Origin: Candidatus Devosia phytovorans
GTDB taxonomy: Bacteria > Pseudomonadota > Alphaproteobacteria > Rhizobiales > Devosiaceae
Direction of reading: 5' to 3'
NCBI GenBank assembly: GCA_029202405.1
Contig: CP119312.1
Location: 935,001 to 999,000 of the forward strand
DNA: 64,000 nt
A program made the translations under genes and the position numbers. Of the stretch, positions 1-8,789 are shown one piece after another. The notes beneath the pieces were generated by a model, which was not told where the DNA came from, ran no database searches, and saw nothing but the letters and a program-made list of their open reading frames with translations. Position 1 is the first letter of the stretch; every line of letters starts with the position of its first letter.

Positions 1-2
1 CG

Positions 3-3000
3 AGCACGAGTTTCCTCGTGGAAGATTTCGAGCCCGAGCGCCTGGCCTTCGAGGTCAGTGCCGCCGAAGGTCCGATCGAGACCGGTGTCGCGACCGAAGT
101 CGATGTCGCGGCGAAATATCTCTATGGCGCCACAGCGCCGGGCCTTGCCGTGGAGGCCGATGCCATCGTCCGTCCCTCGTCCAGCCTTGCCGATTTCCCC
201 GGCTACAGCTTCGGCCGGCTGGATGACTCCGTCGAAACCACCCGCGAGCCTTTGGGCGTCGTCGGCACGACCGATGACGCGGGCAATGCCGTGGCCGAAG
301 TCGTGGTGCCCGAGCCCTATGTGACGACCAGGCCGCTCGAGGCGCAGCTGCTGCTGCGTCTCGTCGACAGCAACGGCCGCAGCATCGAGCGCAGCATCAG
401 CCGTCCGGTCCTGGCCAGCACCGACCGCCTCGGCATCAAGCCGGTGTTTGCCGATGCCATGGGCCTCAGCGAAGGCAGCGAGGCGCAGTTCGATATCGTC
501 GCCGTCTCGCCCGAGGGCGAAGCCGTGGCCAAGTCCGGCATCGACTGGACCATTTCCCGCGTCGAGACCAATTACCAGTGGTATCGCAGCGGCTCGACCT
601 GGCAGTGGGAAGGCATCACCACCACCCGCGAAGTGGCGACCGGTACGGCGGAAACGCCCGAGGGTGGTCCAGTCCAGATCGGCGCCAATGTTGATTGGGG
701 CCTGTATCGCGTCGAGGTGTCGAGCGGCGACACCTCATCGAGCTATGAATTCTATGCCGGCTATTATTATGCCGATGCCGGATCGGACACGCCCGATACA
801 TTGCAGGTTGCGCTGGACAAGCCGGCCTACAAGGTCGGTGACACCGCCAATCTCAAGCTCGATCCGCAGTTTGCTGGCACGGCGCTGGTCATGGTGATCG
901 ACAATCGCGTCATCGCCATGCAGGCGGTGGACGTGCCCGAAGGCGGCACCACCGTGCCGCTGGAGGTGACCGAGGAATGGGGCCCCGGCGCCTATGTGAC
1001 GGCGGTGCTCTATCGACCATCCGATGCCGGCGAAAAGCGCATGCCGTCGCGGGCACTTGGCCTGGCCTTTGCCGATGTCGATCCGGGCGATCGCCAGCTC
1101 GATGTGAACATGGATCTGCCCAAGGAGACGCTGCCGCGCCAGAGCTTTACCACCACGGTCAAGCTGGGCAATGTCGCTGCCGGCGAAAAGGCCTATGTGG
1201 CCGTCGCCGCGGTTGACCTTGGCATTCTCAATCTCACCAATTTCAAGGTGCCGGATCCGGACAGCTGGTATTTTGGCCAGCGTCAGCTCGGCATGGATAT
1301 CCGCGATCTTTATGGCTCGCTGATCGATCCGACCCAGGGCATGGCCGGCGCCATGCGCTCGGGCGGCGATGGCGGAAGCTCGCGCACCGGCACGCCACCG
1401 GCGACCTCGGTGCTGGTCGCGCTCCATTCCGGCATTGTCGAAGTGGATGCGGACGGTGAGGCCACGGTCACCTTCGACATGCCCGATTTCTCCGGCACGG
1501 TCCGCGTCATGACCATGGCCTGGACGGAGTCTGCCGTGGGCCATGCCTCGGCCGACGTGATCGTGCGCGATCCGGTCGTGGTCACGCTCAGCCCGCCGCG
1601 CTTCCTGCGTGTGGGTGACGAGTCGCGGCTGCTGGTCGAGATCAACAATGTCGCCGGCGCTGCCGGCAGCTATGGCATCACGCTCAATACCGGCGAGGGC
1701 ATTGCGACGCCCGAGGAGAGCGGCGATGTCGAGCTGGGCGAGGGCGATCGAACCACGCTCAATCTGGCGCTCAATGGCATGCAGATCGGCGACTGGCCGG
1801 TGGTGCTGACCATCCGGGCACCCGATGGCACCGAACAGAAGAAGGAACTGCTGCTCGGCGTCCGGCCGATCAGCGCGCCCGTCACCACGGCGCGCCTGCT
1901 GCCGATCAAGGCCGGCGAAAGCGTCACCGTTGGCGGTGAGTTCTTCGAGAGCTACATAGCCAATACCGGCCAGATGACCCTGGCCATTGGTCCGCTGGCG
2001 CGGCTCGACGTGCCGGGGCTGCTGCTCTCGCTCGATCGCTACCCTTATGGTTGTGCCGAGCAGACCTCCAGCCGTGCCCTGCCGCTGCTCTATCTCAACG
2101 ACGTGGCCAAGATGATTGGCCTCGGCGGGGACGAAGAGCTCAACGACACGGTGACCAAGGCCATTGCCACGACCTTGTCCAAGCAGACTTCGGGTGGCGG
2201 TTTCGGTCTCTGGGGACCGTTCGATGGCGGCGATCTGTGGCTCGACGGCTTCGTCACCGACTTCCTGCTGCGCGCCAAGGCAGCCGGCTACACGGTGCCC
2301 GAACAGGCCATGACCATGGCGCTCGACAACCTCTCCAACCAGTTGTCCTATGCGTCGGACTTCGACAATGGCGGGGAAGACGTGGCCTATGCGCTCTATG
2401 ACCTGGCCCGTGCCGGCCGCGTCTCGATGGGCGACCTGCGCTACTATCACGAGGCGCGCCTCTCGGCCTTCGGCTCGCCGCTGGCCCAGGCCCAGCTTGG
2501 TGCAGCCCTCTCGCTCTATGGCGATCCGGGTCGGGCCAAGTCGGCCTTCGAAGCGGCCGTTGCCGGTCTATCCGAGCCCGAAAAACGCAATCGTAGCGAC
2601 TATGGTACGAAGCTGCGCGATACGGCGGGTGTGCTGGCGCTGGCGGCCGAGTTCAAGCCAGACGGCGTAAACCTGACTGCCTTGACCACCCAACTGGCCA
2701 AGCTGCGCGATCGCAAGACCTATACGTCGACGCAGGAAGACAGCTGGACGCTGCTGGCTGCGGCGGCGCTCGGCCAGGCGTCGACCGATGGTTCGATCAC
2801 GCTCAATGGCGAGGCCCTGTCGGGTCAGGTCTATCAGAGCTACGAGCAGACGGACTTTGCCCCTGTCGAGATCGCCAATACCGGCGCAAGCGATACCGAG
2901 GCCAAGGTGACGGTCTCGGGCTATCCATCCGTGGCGCCGGACGAGACCAGCAATGGCTTCACCCTGATCCGAGAGTTTTTCAAGCCTGACGGCACGCCGG

Positions 3001-3398
3001 TCGATATCGAGATCGATCCGATTGCGCAGAACGATCGCTTCGTCGTGGTCCTGACGGTGCGCCCGGGGCAGATGGGCTCGGGTCAATATGTGGTGGCCGA
3101 TCCGCTGCCGGCGGGCTTCGAGATCGAAAATCCCGATCTGTCGGCCGGCGGTGGCGTGGCGGACTTCAGCTGGCTGCAGCTCGATAGCGCCAACCATGTG
3201 GAATCGCGCACCGATCAATATGTCGCGGCCTTCCGCTACTATTCGGACGAGGGCAGCTTCCAGACCGCCTATCTGGTTCGCGCCGTAACGCCTGGCACAT
3301 TCGTGCTGCCGGGTACTACGGTTGAGGACATGTACCGGCCGGAATACCGGGCCAATACGGCGGCGGGCACGATCGTGGTTTCTTCGACTGGACCATGA
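3..3398 (+). CDS. Alpha-2-macroglobulin family protein, C-terminal part (5' truncated by window)
   Basis: The frame is open from base 3, so the N-terminus lies outside the window; about 1130 residues are present, whereas bacterial alpha-2-macroglobulins usually run to 1600-1900. The thioester motif Cys-Ala-Glu-Gln is intact at 2052-2063 inside the segment YPYGCAEQTSS, followed by the alpha-helical thioester domain and a C-terminal receptor-binding-like beta domain. A Gly/Ser-rich bait-like stretch lies near 1350-1400. Family knowledge: these periplasmic, often lipid-anchored proteins trap proteases covalently and are commonly encoded beside pbpC, as here (117 nt apart, same strand). The signal peptide or lipobox cannot be seen. 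Confidence 0.93.
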   Translation, partial: STSFLVEDFEPERLAFEVSAAEGPIETGVATEVDVAAKYLYGATAPGLAVEADAIVRPSSSLADFPGYSFGRLDDSVETTREPLGVVGTTDDAGNAVAEVVVPEPYVTTRPLEAQLLLRLVDSNGRSIERSISRPVLASTDRLGIKPVFADAMGLSEGSEAQFDIVAVSPEGEAVAKSGIDWTISRVETNYQWYRSGSTWQWEGITTTREVATGTAETPEGGPVQIGANVDWGLYRVEVSSGDTSSSYEFYAGYYYADAGSDTPDTLQVALDKPAYKVGDTANLKLDPQFAGTALVMVIDNRVIAMQAVDVPEGGTTVPLEVTEEWGPGAYVTAVLYRPSDAGEKRMPSRALGLAFADVDPGDRQLDVNMDLPKETLPRQSFTTTVKLGNVAAGEKAYVAVAAVDLGILNLTNFKVPDPDSWYFGQRQLGMDIRDLYGSLIDPTQGMAGAMRSGGDGGSSRTGTPPATSVLVALHSGIVEVDADGEATVTFDMPDFSGTVRVMTMAWTESAVGHASADVIVRDPVVVTLSPPRFLRVGDESRLLVEINNVAGAAGSYGITLNTGEGIATPEESGDVELGEGDRTTLNLALNGMQIGDWPVVLTIRAPDGTEQKKELLLGVRPISAPVTTARLLPIKAGESVTVGGEFFESYIANTGQMTLAIGPLARLDVPGLLLSLDRYPYGCAEQTSSRALPLLYLNDVAKMIGLGGDEELNDTVTKAIATTLSKQTSGGGFGLWGPFDGGDLWLDGFVTDFLLRAKAAGYTVPEQAMTMALDNLSNQLSYASDFDNGGEDVAYALYDLARAGRVSMGDLRYYHEARLSAFGSPLAQAQLGAALSLYGDPGRAKSAFEAAVAGLSEPEKRNRSDYGTKLRDTAGVLALAAEFKPDGVNLTALTTQLAKLRDRKTYTSTQEDSWTLLAAAALGQASTDGSITLNGEALSGQVYQSYEQTDFAPVEIANTGASDTEAKVTVSGYPSVAPDETSNGFTLIREFFKPDGTPVDIEIDPIAQNDRFVVVLTVRPGQMGSGQYVVADPLPAGFEIENPDLSAGGGVADFSWLQLDSANHVESRTDQYVAAFRYYSDEGSFQTAYLVRAVTPGTFVLPGTTVEDMYRPEYRANTAAGTIVVSSTGP

Positions 3399-3425
3399 GT
3401 GCAGCGCAGAACGGCCCGCAAATTC

Positions 3426-3500
3426 GGTGTCACCCCGGCCTTGAGCCGGGGCCCATCCTGAGATCGCAGGATGGATCCCGGCTCAAGGCCGGGATGACAT
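3426..3500. repeat. Dispersed palindromic repeat, copy 1
   Basis: Perfect 17-bp inverted arms at 3434-3450 and 3477-3493, with an inner 7-bp stem (catcctg/caggatg). It sits between the macroglobulin gene and pbpC. The same arms recur at 28955-28971 / 29057-29073 and a half copy at 35478-35518, so it is a REP-like intergenic element. Confidence 0.85.
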
Positions 3501-3515
3501 CGTGGGTGGGGCACC

Positions 3516-5642
3516 ATGCGGGCTGAGCCGACCGAAAGCATGGACAAGGGCGGGCGATGGACACGCTGGCTGACCATCACCGGCTTCAGCCTGTTCGTTC
3601 TGACCTGCGCCGGCGCCATCCAGCTCAATTCCATGCTGATCGGCATGGCGCAGAGCCTGCCGCCGACGCCCGATGTGGCGACGCTGCCGGTCTCGGTGGC
3701 CGTGTCCGACCGCAACGGGCAATTGCTGCGGCCGTTCACGACCAGAGATGGACGCTGGCGGCTACCGGTCGAGCAGAGCGCGGTCGATCCGCGTTTCATC
3801 GACATGCTCATCGCCTATGAGGATCGCAATTTCGCAACGCATGACGGCATCGCCTGGTCGTCGATGGCGCGTGCGGCAGGCCAGTTCGTCGGAGCAGGGG
3901 GACGGGTCGTTTCGGGTGGATCCACCCTCACGATGCAGGTGGCCCGGCTCATCGAAGGCGAGCCGACGCGGAACCTCTGGGGCAAGGTTCGGCAGATGGT
4001 CCATGCGGACCGGCTGGACCATGAGTTCAGCAAGGACCAGATCCTCGACCTCTACCTGACTCTCGCCCCCTATGGCGGCAATATCGAAGGGGTTCGTGCG
4101 GCAAGCCTTGCCTATTTCGGCAAGGAGCCTGCGCGATTGACCACGGCCGAGGCGGCGCTGCTTGTGGCCCTGCCGCAGAGTCCCGAGGCGCGGCGACCCG
4201 ATCGTGATCCGCAGGCGGCCCAGCGCAGCCGCGACATGGTGCTCGACCGCCTCGTCGCCCTGGGCGCGCTGCCCGAGGAAGAGGCCGCTGCTGCCAAGCA
4301 TGAGCCGGTGCCGCAGGCGCGTCGCGCCTTTCCGATGCTGGCCCCGCATATGGCGCAGCAGGCGGTCAAGGCGCAGCCCGAGGCGCGGAGCGTCGAGCTC
4401 ACGATCGACCGGCGGTTGCAGGAGGCGCTGGAGCGCCTTGCCACCGGTCGGGCGCGCATACTCGATCCAAAAGTTTCCGTCGCCATCGTCGCCGCCGATA
4501 TCCATACCGGCGAAGTGCTGGCCTCCATCGGTTCGGCCGGGCTTTTTGCCACCCAGAGCGCCGGCTTTGTCGACATGACCTCGGCGATCCGTTCTCCGGG
4601 GTCCACGCTCAAGCCGCTGATCTATGGCCTTGCCTTCGAACAGGGGCTCGCCCATCCGCAGAGCCTGATCGAGGATCGGCCGACCGCCTTCGGTGCCTAT
4701 GTGCCGGTCAATTTCGACGGCTTCAATCGCGGCACGGTCACCATTCACGACGCGCTGACGGAGTCGCTCAACATTCCCGCCGTGGTCGTGCTCGATGCCG
4801 TGGGGCCGGCCAAGCTGGTGTCGCGCATCCGACGCGCCCATGCCGACCCGCGGCTGCCGGTGAATACGGCGCCAAGTCTGGCGGTCGGTCTGGGGGGCGT
4901 CGGGATCACTCTGCGCGATCTGGTGTCGGTCTATGCCGCCATCGGCAATGGCGGGGTGCCGGTCAATCTGCATGACGGGATCAGACCGCAAGAAGTCGTC
5001 CAGCATGCTGCGCCGGTGCTGGATCCGGTGGCGGCCTGGTATGTTTCCGACATTCTCGCCGACGTCCCGCCGCCCCTGAACGGTTCGCCCGGTCGTGTGG
5101 CCTACAAGACCGGCACGTCCTATGGCTATCGCGACGCCTGGGCCATTGGATTTGACGGCAATACCGTCATCGGCGTCTGGGTGGGGCGGCCCGATGGCGC
5201 CCCGGTTCCGGGCCTTGCCGGTATTACTGGCGCCGCGCCCATTCTGTTCGAAGCCTTTGACCGCCTCGGCAATCGCAAGGCGCCACTGCCGCGTGCGCCA
5301 AGCGGCGTGGTCTTTGCGTCCAACGCCGAATTGCCCAGTCCGCTCAAGCGTTTCCGCCATCCTGACGAAGATCTCGTCGCCCGCGATGCCGCGCCGGAAA
5401 TCGCCTTTCCGGGTGATGGCGTCGATGTTGACCTGGGGCTCGGCACCGGCTCGTTGTCGCCGCTGATGGTCAAAGTCCGCAACGGTGTGCCGCCCTTCAC
5501 CTATTTCGCCAATGGCGCACCGATCGGTCGTCCCGAATTTGCCCGTCAGAGCAGCTGGAATCCTGACGGGCCGGGCTATGTGACGCTGTCGGTGGTCGAT
5601 GCGGCAGGGCGGGGCGATACGGTCACGGTGTTTCTCAATTAG
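3516..5642 (+). CDS. pbpC: Penicillin-binding protein 1C, bifunctional transglycosylase/transpeptidase
   Basis: Class A PBP of 708 residues. One N-terminal membrane anchor (about residues 18-38) is followed by a GT51 glycosyltransferase with the catalytic Glu102 in AYEDRNF and the GGSTLTMQVAR signature. The transpeptidase carries Ser363 in SPGSTLK, the SLN motif, and KTGT starting at Lys531. The last ~90 residues match the BiPBP_C domain that marks the PBP1C subtype. It polymerises and crosslinks peptidoglycan in the periplasm. ATG 3516 follows GGTGGGG; ATG 3540 is an alternative start that would shorten the cytoplasmic tail by eight residues. The upstream macroglobulin gene is the usual partner. 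Confidence 0.95.
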   Translation: MRAEPTESMDKGGRWTRWLTITGFSLFVLTCAGAIQLNSMLIGMAQSLPPTPDVATLPVSVAVSDRNGQLLRPFTTRDGRWRLPVEQSAVDPRFIDMLIAYEDRNFATHDGIAWSSMARAAGQFVGAGGRVVSGGSTLTMQVARLIEGEPTRNLWGKVRQMVHADRLDHEFSKDQILDLYLTLAPYGGNIEGVRAASLAYFGKEPARLTTAEAALLVALPQSPEARRPDRDPQAAQRSRDMVLDRLVALGALPEEEAAAAKHEPVPQARRAFPMLAPHMAQQAVKAQPEARSVELTIDRRLQEALERLATGRARILDPKVSVAIVAADIHTGEVLASIGSAGLFATQSAGFVDMTSAIRSPGSTLKPLIYGLAFEQGLAHPQSLIEDRPTAFGAYVPVNFDGFNRGTVTIHDALTESLNIPAVVVLDAVGPAKLVSRIRRAHADPRLPVNTAPSLAVGLGGVGITLRDLVSVYAAIGNGGVPVNLHDGIRPQEVVQHAAPVLDPVAAWYVSDILADVPPPLNGSPGRVAYKTGTSYGYRDAWAIGFDGNTVIGVWVGRPDGAPVPGLAGITGAAPILFEAFDRLGNRKAPLPRAPSGVVFASNAELPSPLKRFRHPDEDLVARDAAPEIAFPGDGVDVDLGLGTGSLSPLMVKVRNGVPPFTYFANGAPIGRPEFARQSSWNPDGPGYVTLSVVDAAGRGDTVTVFLN

Positions 5643-5645
5643 GTC

Positions 5646-5690
5646 GCGTTTTCGAACCGCAAAACCGGTTCCCACTTTTGCTGAAAACGC
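5646..5690. repeat. Intergenic palindromic repeat between convergent pbpC and curlin gene
   Basis: Arms gcgttttc (5646-5653) and gaaaacgc (5683-5690) flank a core with aaaccggttcccactttt. This core resembles a dispersed repeat familiar from Rhizobiales intergenic regions (from memory, not searched). It fills almost the whole 53-nt gap between two converging genes, so it may serve as a two-way terminator. Confidence 0.6.
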
Positions 5691-5695
5691 TTTGG

Positions 5696-6097
5696 CTAGA
5701 AGCCGAAGACCGTGGTGATGCTGGACTGGCCGTTGCCATACTGGGCGCATTGGCCCTGGCTGTTCTTGCCGAACTGGAACAGGCCGCAGTTGTTGCCATT
5801 GCCATATTGCTGGACCTGACCCTGGTGGCCATTGCCCTCCTGGACGATCAGGCCATTGTTGCCATAGCCGTTCTGGTTGAAGCCGGCGGCATTGTTGTTG
5901 CCGTTCTGGCTGACATTGGCGCCTTTGGACGACAGGCCCTTGACCAGCGAATAGATCTGGAGACCCGCGCCTAGCGCCTGCTGATGCTCGGCCTTGCTCG
6001 GCAAATAGCTGAAGCTGAACTGGCCGCCGGCCATGGCAGGGGCAGACAGGGTTGCGGTGGCGATCAGGGCTGCGGTGATAGTCTTGGCGAATTTCAT
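5696..6097 (-). CDS. Curlin-repeat protein (CsgA/CsgB-like), third gene of curli operon
   Basis: 133 residues. A signal peptide (MKFAKTITAALIATATL...AMAGG) is followed by a linker and curlin-type repeats of the form QxGxxNxaxxxQ, for example VSQNGNNNAAGFNQNG and VQEGNGHQGQVQQYGNGNN. The mature part has exactly two cysteines, both in the last repeats (NNCGLF, GQCAQ). Start chosen at 6097 because GGGAGA precedes it; the longer frame to 6139 has no ribosome site. It lies 25 nt downstream of csgH. Which of the two curlins is the nucleator cannot be told from sequence. Confidence 0.82.
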   Translation of the reverse strand: MKFAKTITAALIATATLSAPAMAGGQFSFSYLPSKAEHQQALGAGLQIYSLVKGLSSKGANVSQNGNNNAAGFNQNGYGNNGLIVQEGNGHQGQVQQYGNGNNCGLFQFGKNSQGQCAQYGNGQSSITTVFGF

Positions 6098-6122
6098 GGC
6101 GGGTCTCCCTTGGGGAATTGAT

Positions 6123-6512
6123 TCAAAGCTGGCGGACAAGGTCCTGGCTGCAATCGTATTTCTTGCCGTTTGCCGTGAGTTCGAAGGTCACGGTGCTGCG
6201 GGCGCCGGCAGTGACGGTGACGCTGGCGAGCGTGGTCTGTTCATTGGCCCTGGCGACGAATTCGCCGCTCTGGCTGATGTTGGATGAGCCGCCATTGCTG
6301 GCGCTCTGGATGGTCAGGCGATATTCGCCGCTGACCGCCTTGGGGCTCAGGATCGTTGCCTGCAGCTGCTGCATGCCGCCCTGGCTGGTCCGGACAATGC
6401 CGCATTCGACACCGCTGCTCGCGGTGCCCGAATTGGCCATGCCGGCGGTGGCGGCGATTGCGGCGAGGATGAGGCCCAGTGCGACGGTGCCGGTGCGGGT
6501 CGAGATGCTCAT
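6123..6512 (-). CDS. csgH: CsgH-like curli assembly/chaperone protein
   Basis: 129 residues: signal peptide (residues 1-25, ending near AGMANSG) and a small beta-sandwich-like domain with the segments GEYRLTIQS and ISQSGEF seen in the alphaproteobacterial CsgH family. Two cysteines (GVECG near the N-terminus, YDCSQ near the C-terminus) could form a disulfide. Family knowledge: CsgH takes the place of CsgC in alphaproteobacteria and keeps curlin from premature amyloid formation in the periplasm. It sits between two curlin genes with 24- and 25-nt gaps. RBS AGGAG precedes ATG 6512. Confidence 0.8.
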   Translation of the reverse strand: MSISTRTGTVALGLILAAIAATAGMANSGTASSGVECGIVRTSQGGMQQLQATILSPKAVSGEYRLTIQSASNGGSSNISQSGEFVARANEQTTLASVTVTAGARSTVTFELTANGKKYDCSQDLVRQL

Positions 6513-6536
6513 GGGAGGCTCCTCTTGGGTTCGGCT

Positions 6537-6971
6537 TCAGGGGCAGGCCTGGACGAAGGCAGTGACATTGCCCGAGCCGCCCTGGATGACATTGGCGCTG
6601 CAGCCATTGCCGGTATGGACGCCGGCGGTGATGTTGCCATTGCCGTCCTGGGTAATGATGGCGTTGTGGTTGTTGCCGAACTGACCGACGCCGGCGGCAT
6701 TGTTCCAGCCGTTCTGGTTGGTCTGGGCATTGTTCCACTTGCCCTGCTGGCCGACGGCACCGACGTTATTGCCGCCATTCTGCTTGCCGGTGGCGCTGTT
6801 CCACTTGCCGGTCTGGTGCACGCCGAACTTGTTGTACCAGCCGTTCTGCTGGCCGCCGGCCTGGTTGCCCCAGCCATACTGGTTGACGAAGACATCGTTG
6901 GACAGAACCGGGGCTGCCATGGCGCTGATGGCGAGAGCGGCGACGGCGGTGATGATGAGCGGGCGGATCAT
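6537..6971 (-). CDS. Curlin-repeat protein (CsgA/CsgB-like), first gene of curli operon
   Basis: 144 residues with a signal peptide (MIRPLIITAVAALAISAMAAP) and at least seven curlin-like units: QYGWGN, QNGWYN, QTGKWN, QNGGNN, QQGKWN, QNGWNN, QFGNNHN, QDGNGN. Several units carry Trp after the glycine, unlike the textbook E. coli repeats. Two cysteines close the protein (NGCSAN, QACP). GGAGAGA precedes ATG 6971; the longer frame to 7028 lacks a ribosome site. It leads a leftward operon with csgH and a second curlin. No csgD, csgE, csgF or csgG is in the window. Confidence 0.82.
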   Translation of the reverse strand: MIRPLIITAVAALAISAMAAPVLSNDVFVNQYGWGNQAGGQQNGWYNKFGVHQTGKWNSATGKQNGGNNVGAVGQQGKWNNAQTNQNGWNNAAGVGQFGNNHNAIITQDGNGNITAGVHTGNGCSANVIQGGSGNVTAFVQACP

Positions 6972-7071
6972 TTGTGTCTCTCCTGTCTCGGCGGCGCCTC
7001 CCTCTGGAACGCTTCTTGCCGATGACACGAGAATTAGCCCCCCGATTTGGAACGGCGCCTGAAATGGCGGT

Positions 7072-8666
7072 TCAGTTTGCGTTCATCGAGAGAGTAATGG
7101 TCCGGGTGATGCCGATGGCCTCCAGAAAATCGGCATCGTGGCTCACCACCAGCAGGGCGCCATCGTAGCTGCGCAGACCCGTCTCGACCTGTTCCACGGC
7201 GTGGATGTCGAGGTGATTGGTCGGCTCGTCGAGGATGAGCAGTTGCGGCGGGTGATTGCCGCCGATGGTGCAGGCAAGGCCGGCGCGCAGCATTTCGCCG
7301 CCGCTCAAGGTGCCCGCCAATTGCAGGGCCGCATCGGCGCGGAACATGAAGCGGGCAGCGCCGCGCGACCGGTGTTCTCGTCGGCATCGGGATTGAGTGC
7401 GCGGAAATTGTCGCGGATGGAGAGGGTTGGATCGAGCAGGCTAACGCTCTGGTCGAGCATGGCGTGGGGCACGAGGATTTTCGCCGCACCATGGGTCGGG
7501 GCAAGCTCGCCGATCAGCAGGCGGAGCAGGGTGGTCTTGCCCGAGCCGTTGGGTCCGGTGATGGCGACGCGTTCGGGGCCGGTGATCTGCAGCGAGAGGT
7601 TGGGGATGATGGGATTGGCCTCGTCGGGGCCACCGGTTAGGCCATCGGCCTGCAGCACGGTGCGGCCTGCGGGGAGACTGGTCGGCGTTAGCGTGACCGA
7701 CAGGGGCGTCAGAATTTCGATCTTTGCCCGGGCCTCGCTGGCGACCTCCGCGGCGTCGCTGCGCAGGCGGTTGGCGAGGCGGGTGTTGCCGGCGCTGGTG
7801 TTTTCGGCGTTTTCCTTCATGCCGCCGAGCATGATCTTGGGAATGTCACCCCTCTGCGCCTTGCGCTTGCCGGCGCCGTCCTTGCGCGCCTTCTTTTCGG
7901 CGACAGCCTGGATCTTGCGGTCGATTTCGGCGACCTTGCGGGTCGCGGTGGTCAGGTCGTGTTCGGCCGAGGCGAGTTCGAGGGCCTTGCGCTCGGCATA
8001 GACATCCCAATTGCCGCCATAGGTTTTGGCGCCCAGCGTGGTCAGCTCGACGATGGCGTCCATTTCGCGCAGCAGGGCGCGGTCGTGGCTGACGACGATT
8101 GCCGCACCGCGCCAGGAATGCAGCAGATCGACCACGGCCTGGCGGCCGTCGGCGTCGAGATTGTTGGTCGGCTCGTCGAGGAGGATGATGTCGGGTTCGG
8201 CGAGGATCAGCCGGGCGAGGGCGAGCCGGGTGCGCTGGCCGCCGCTGAGGGCGGTGAGGGGTCGGCTGGTCTCGTAAACCGGCAGGCCGACCTGTTTCAG
8301 CGCGGTCTCAATGCGGCCGGGCAGGGTCCAGTCGGCCTCGCCGGCGTCGTCGAGTGAGCCGGTGCCCTGTTCGAGCCGGTCAAGGCGGGCAAGCTGTTCG
8401 GTGATGCCGAGATGGTCGGCAATCGTGTCATGCGCCTGCACCTGCACGGACTGCTCCAGCCTGCCGATGGAACCGGTGATGGTAACCGATCCGTAGGCAG
8501 GGGGCACAAGCCCGGCGATGATGTTGAGCAGGGTGGATTTTCCCGTGCCGTTGCGACCGATCAGGCCCGTTCGGCTGGGGCCGAAGGACAGGTCGAGGTC
8601 GGTGAAAAGCGGGTGGTTATCGGGCGTCGAATGGGAAAGCTGGTGCAGCGTGATGGAGGCAGGCAT
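7072..8666 (-). pseudogene. ABC-F family ATPase, interrupted by a single-base frameshift
   Basis: Two ABC domains without membrane segments. The first has Walker A GRNGTGKST, signature LSGGQ and Walker B IILLDEPTNNLD; an Arg/Lys-rich linker follows (about residues 230-290); the second has GPNGSGKTT. The frame reading from 8666 fails at 7305. The rest of domain 2 (LSGGEM, LLILDEPTNHLD, VSHD) continues in another frame, 7347-7072. Restoring one base near 7355-7358 would read AALARFMFRADAALQLAG, the expected sequence. Either a real mutation or an assembly error. ABC-F proteins act on the ribosome, in translation or antibiotic resistance. Spacing to neighbours suggests a single-gene unit. Confidence 0.85.
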
Positions 8667-8745
8667 GGGGGGATTCCGGATGAGCGATGCGGGTGATGGC
8701 GTCGATCACGTTGGAATCCATTGAGTACCGTCCGGTCTGTGCTGC

Positions 8746-8771
8746 GGATGCGCCTGAAAATAGGCGCATCC
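8746..8771. terminator. Hairpin after carboxypeptidase gene
   Basis: Perfect 10-bp stem ggatgcgcct/aggcgcatcc with a 6-nt loop (8756-8761), 18 nt past the end of the leftward carboxypeptidase gene. No strong T-run, so factor-assisted termination is possible. Confidence 0.6.
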
Positions 8772-8789
8772 GCCGATGTGTCAACCCGG

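Noticed and set aside
735..2450. 571-codon minus-strand ORF inside the macroglobulin gene
   Set aside because: Its product is rich in Arg, His, Gly and Asp with no domain; it mirrors the codon pattern of the real gene in GC-rich DNA.
3762..5750. 662-codon ORF antisense to pbpC
   Set aside because: Shadow of pbpC; low-complexity Arg/His/Gly composition.
7340..7370. Programmed frameshift in the ABC-F gene
   Set aside because: No slippery heptamer or downstream structure was seen; a plain one-base loss explains the data.
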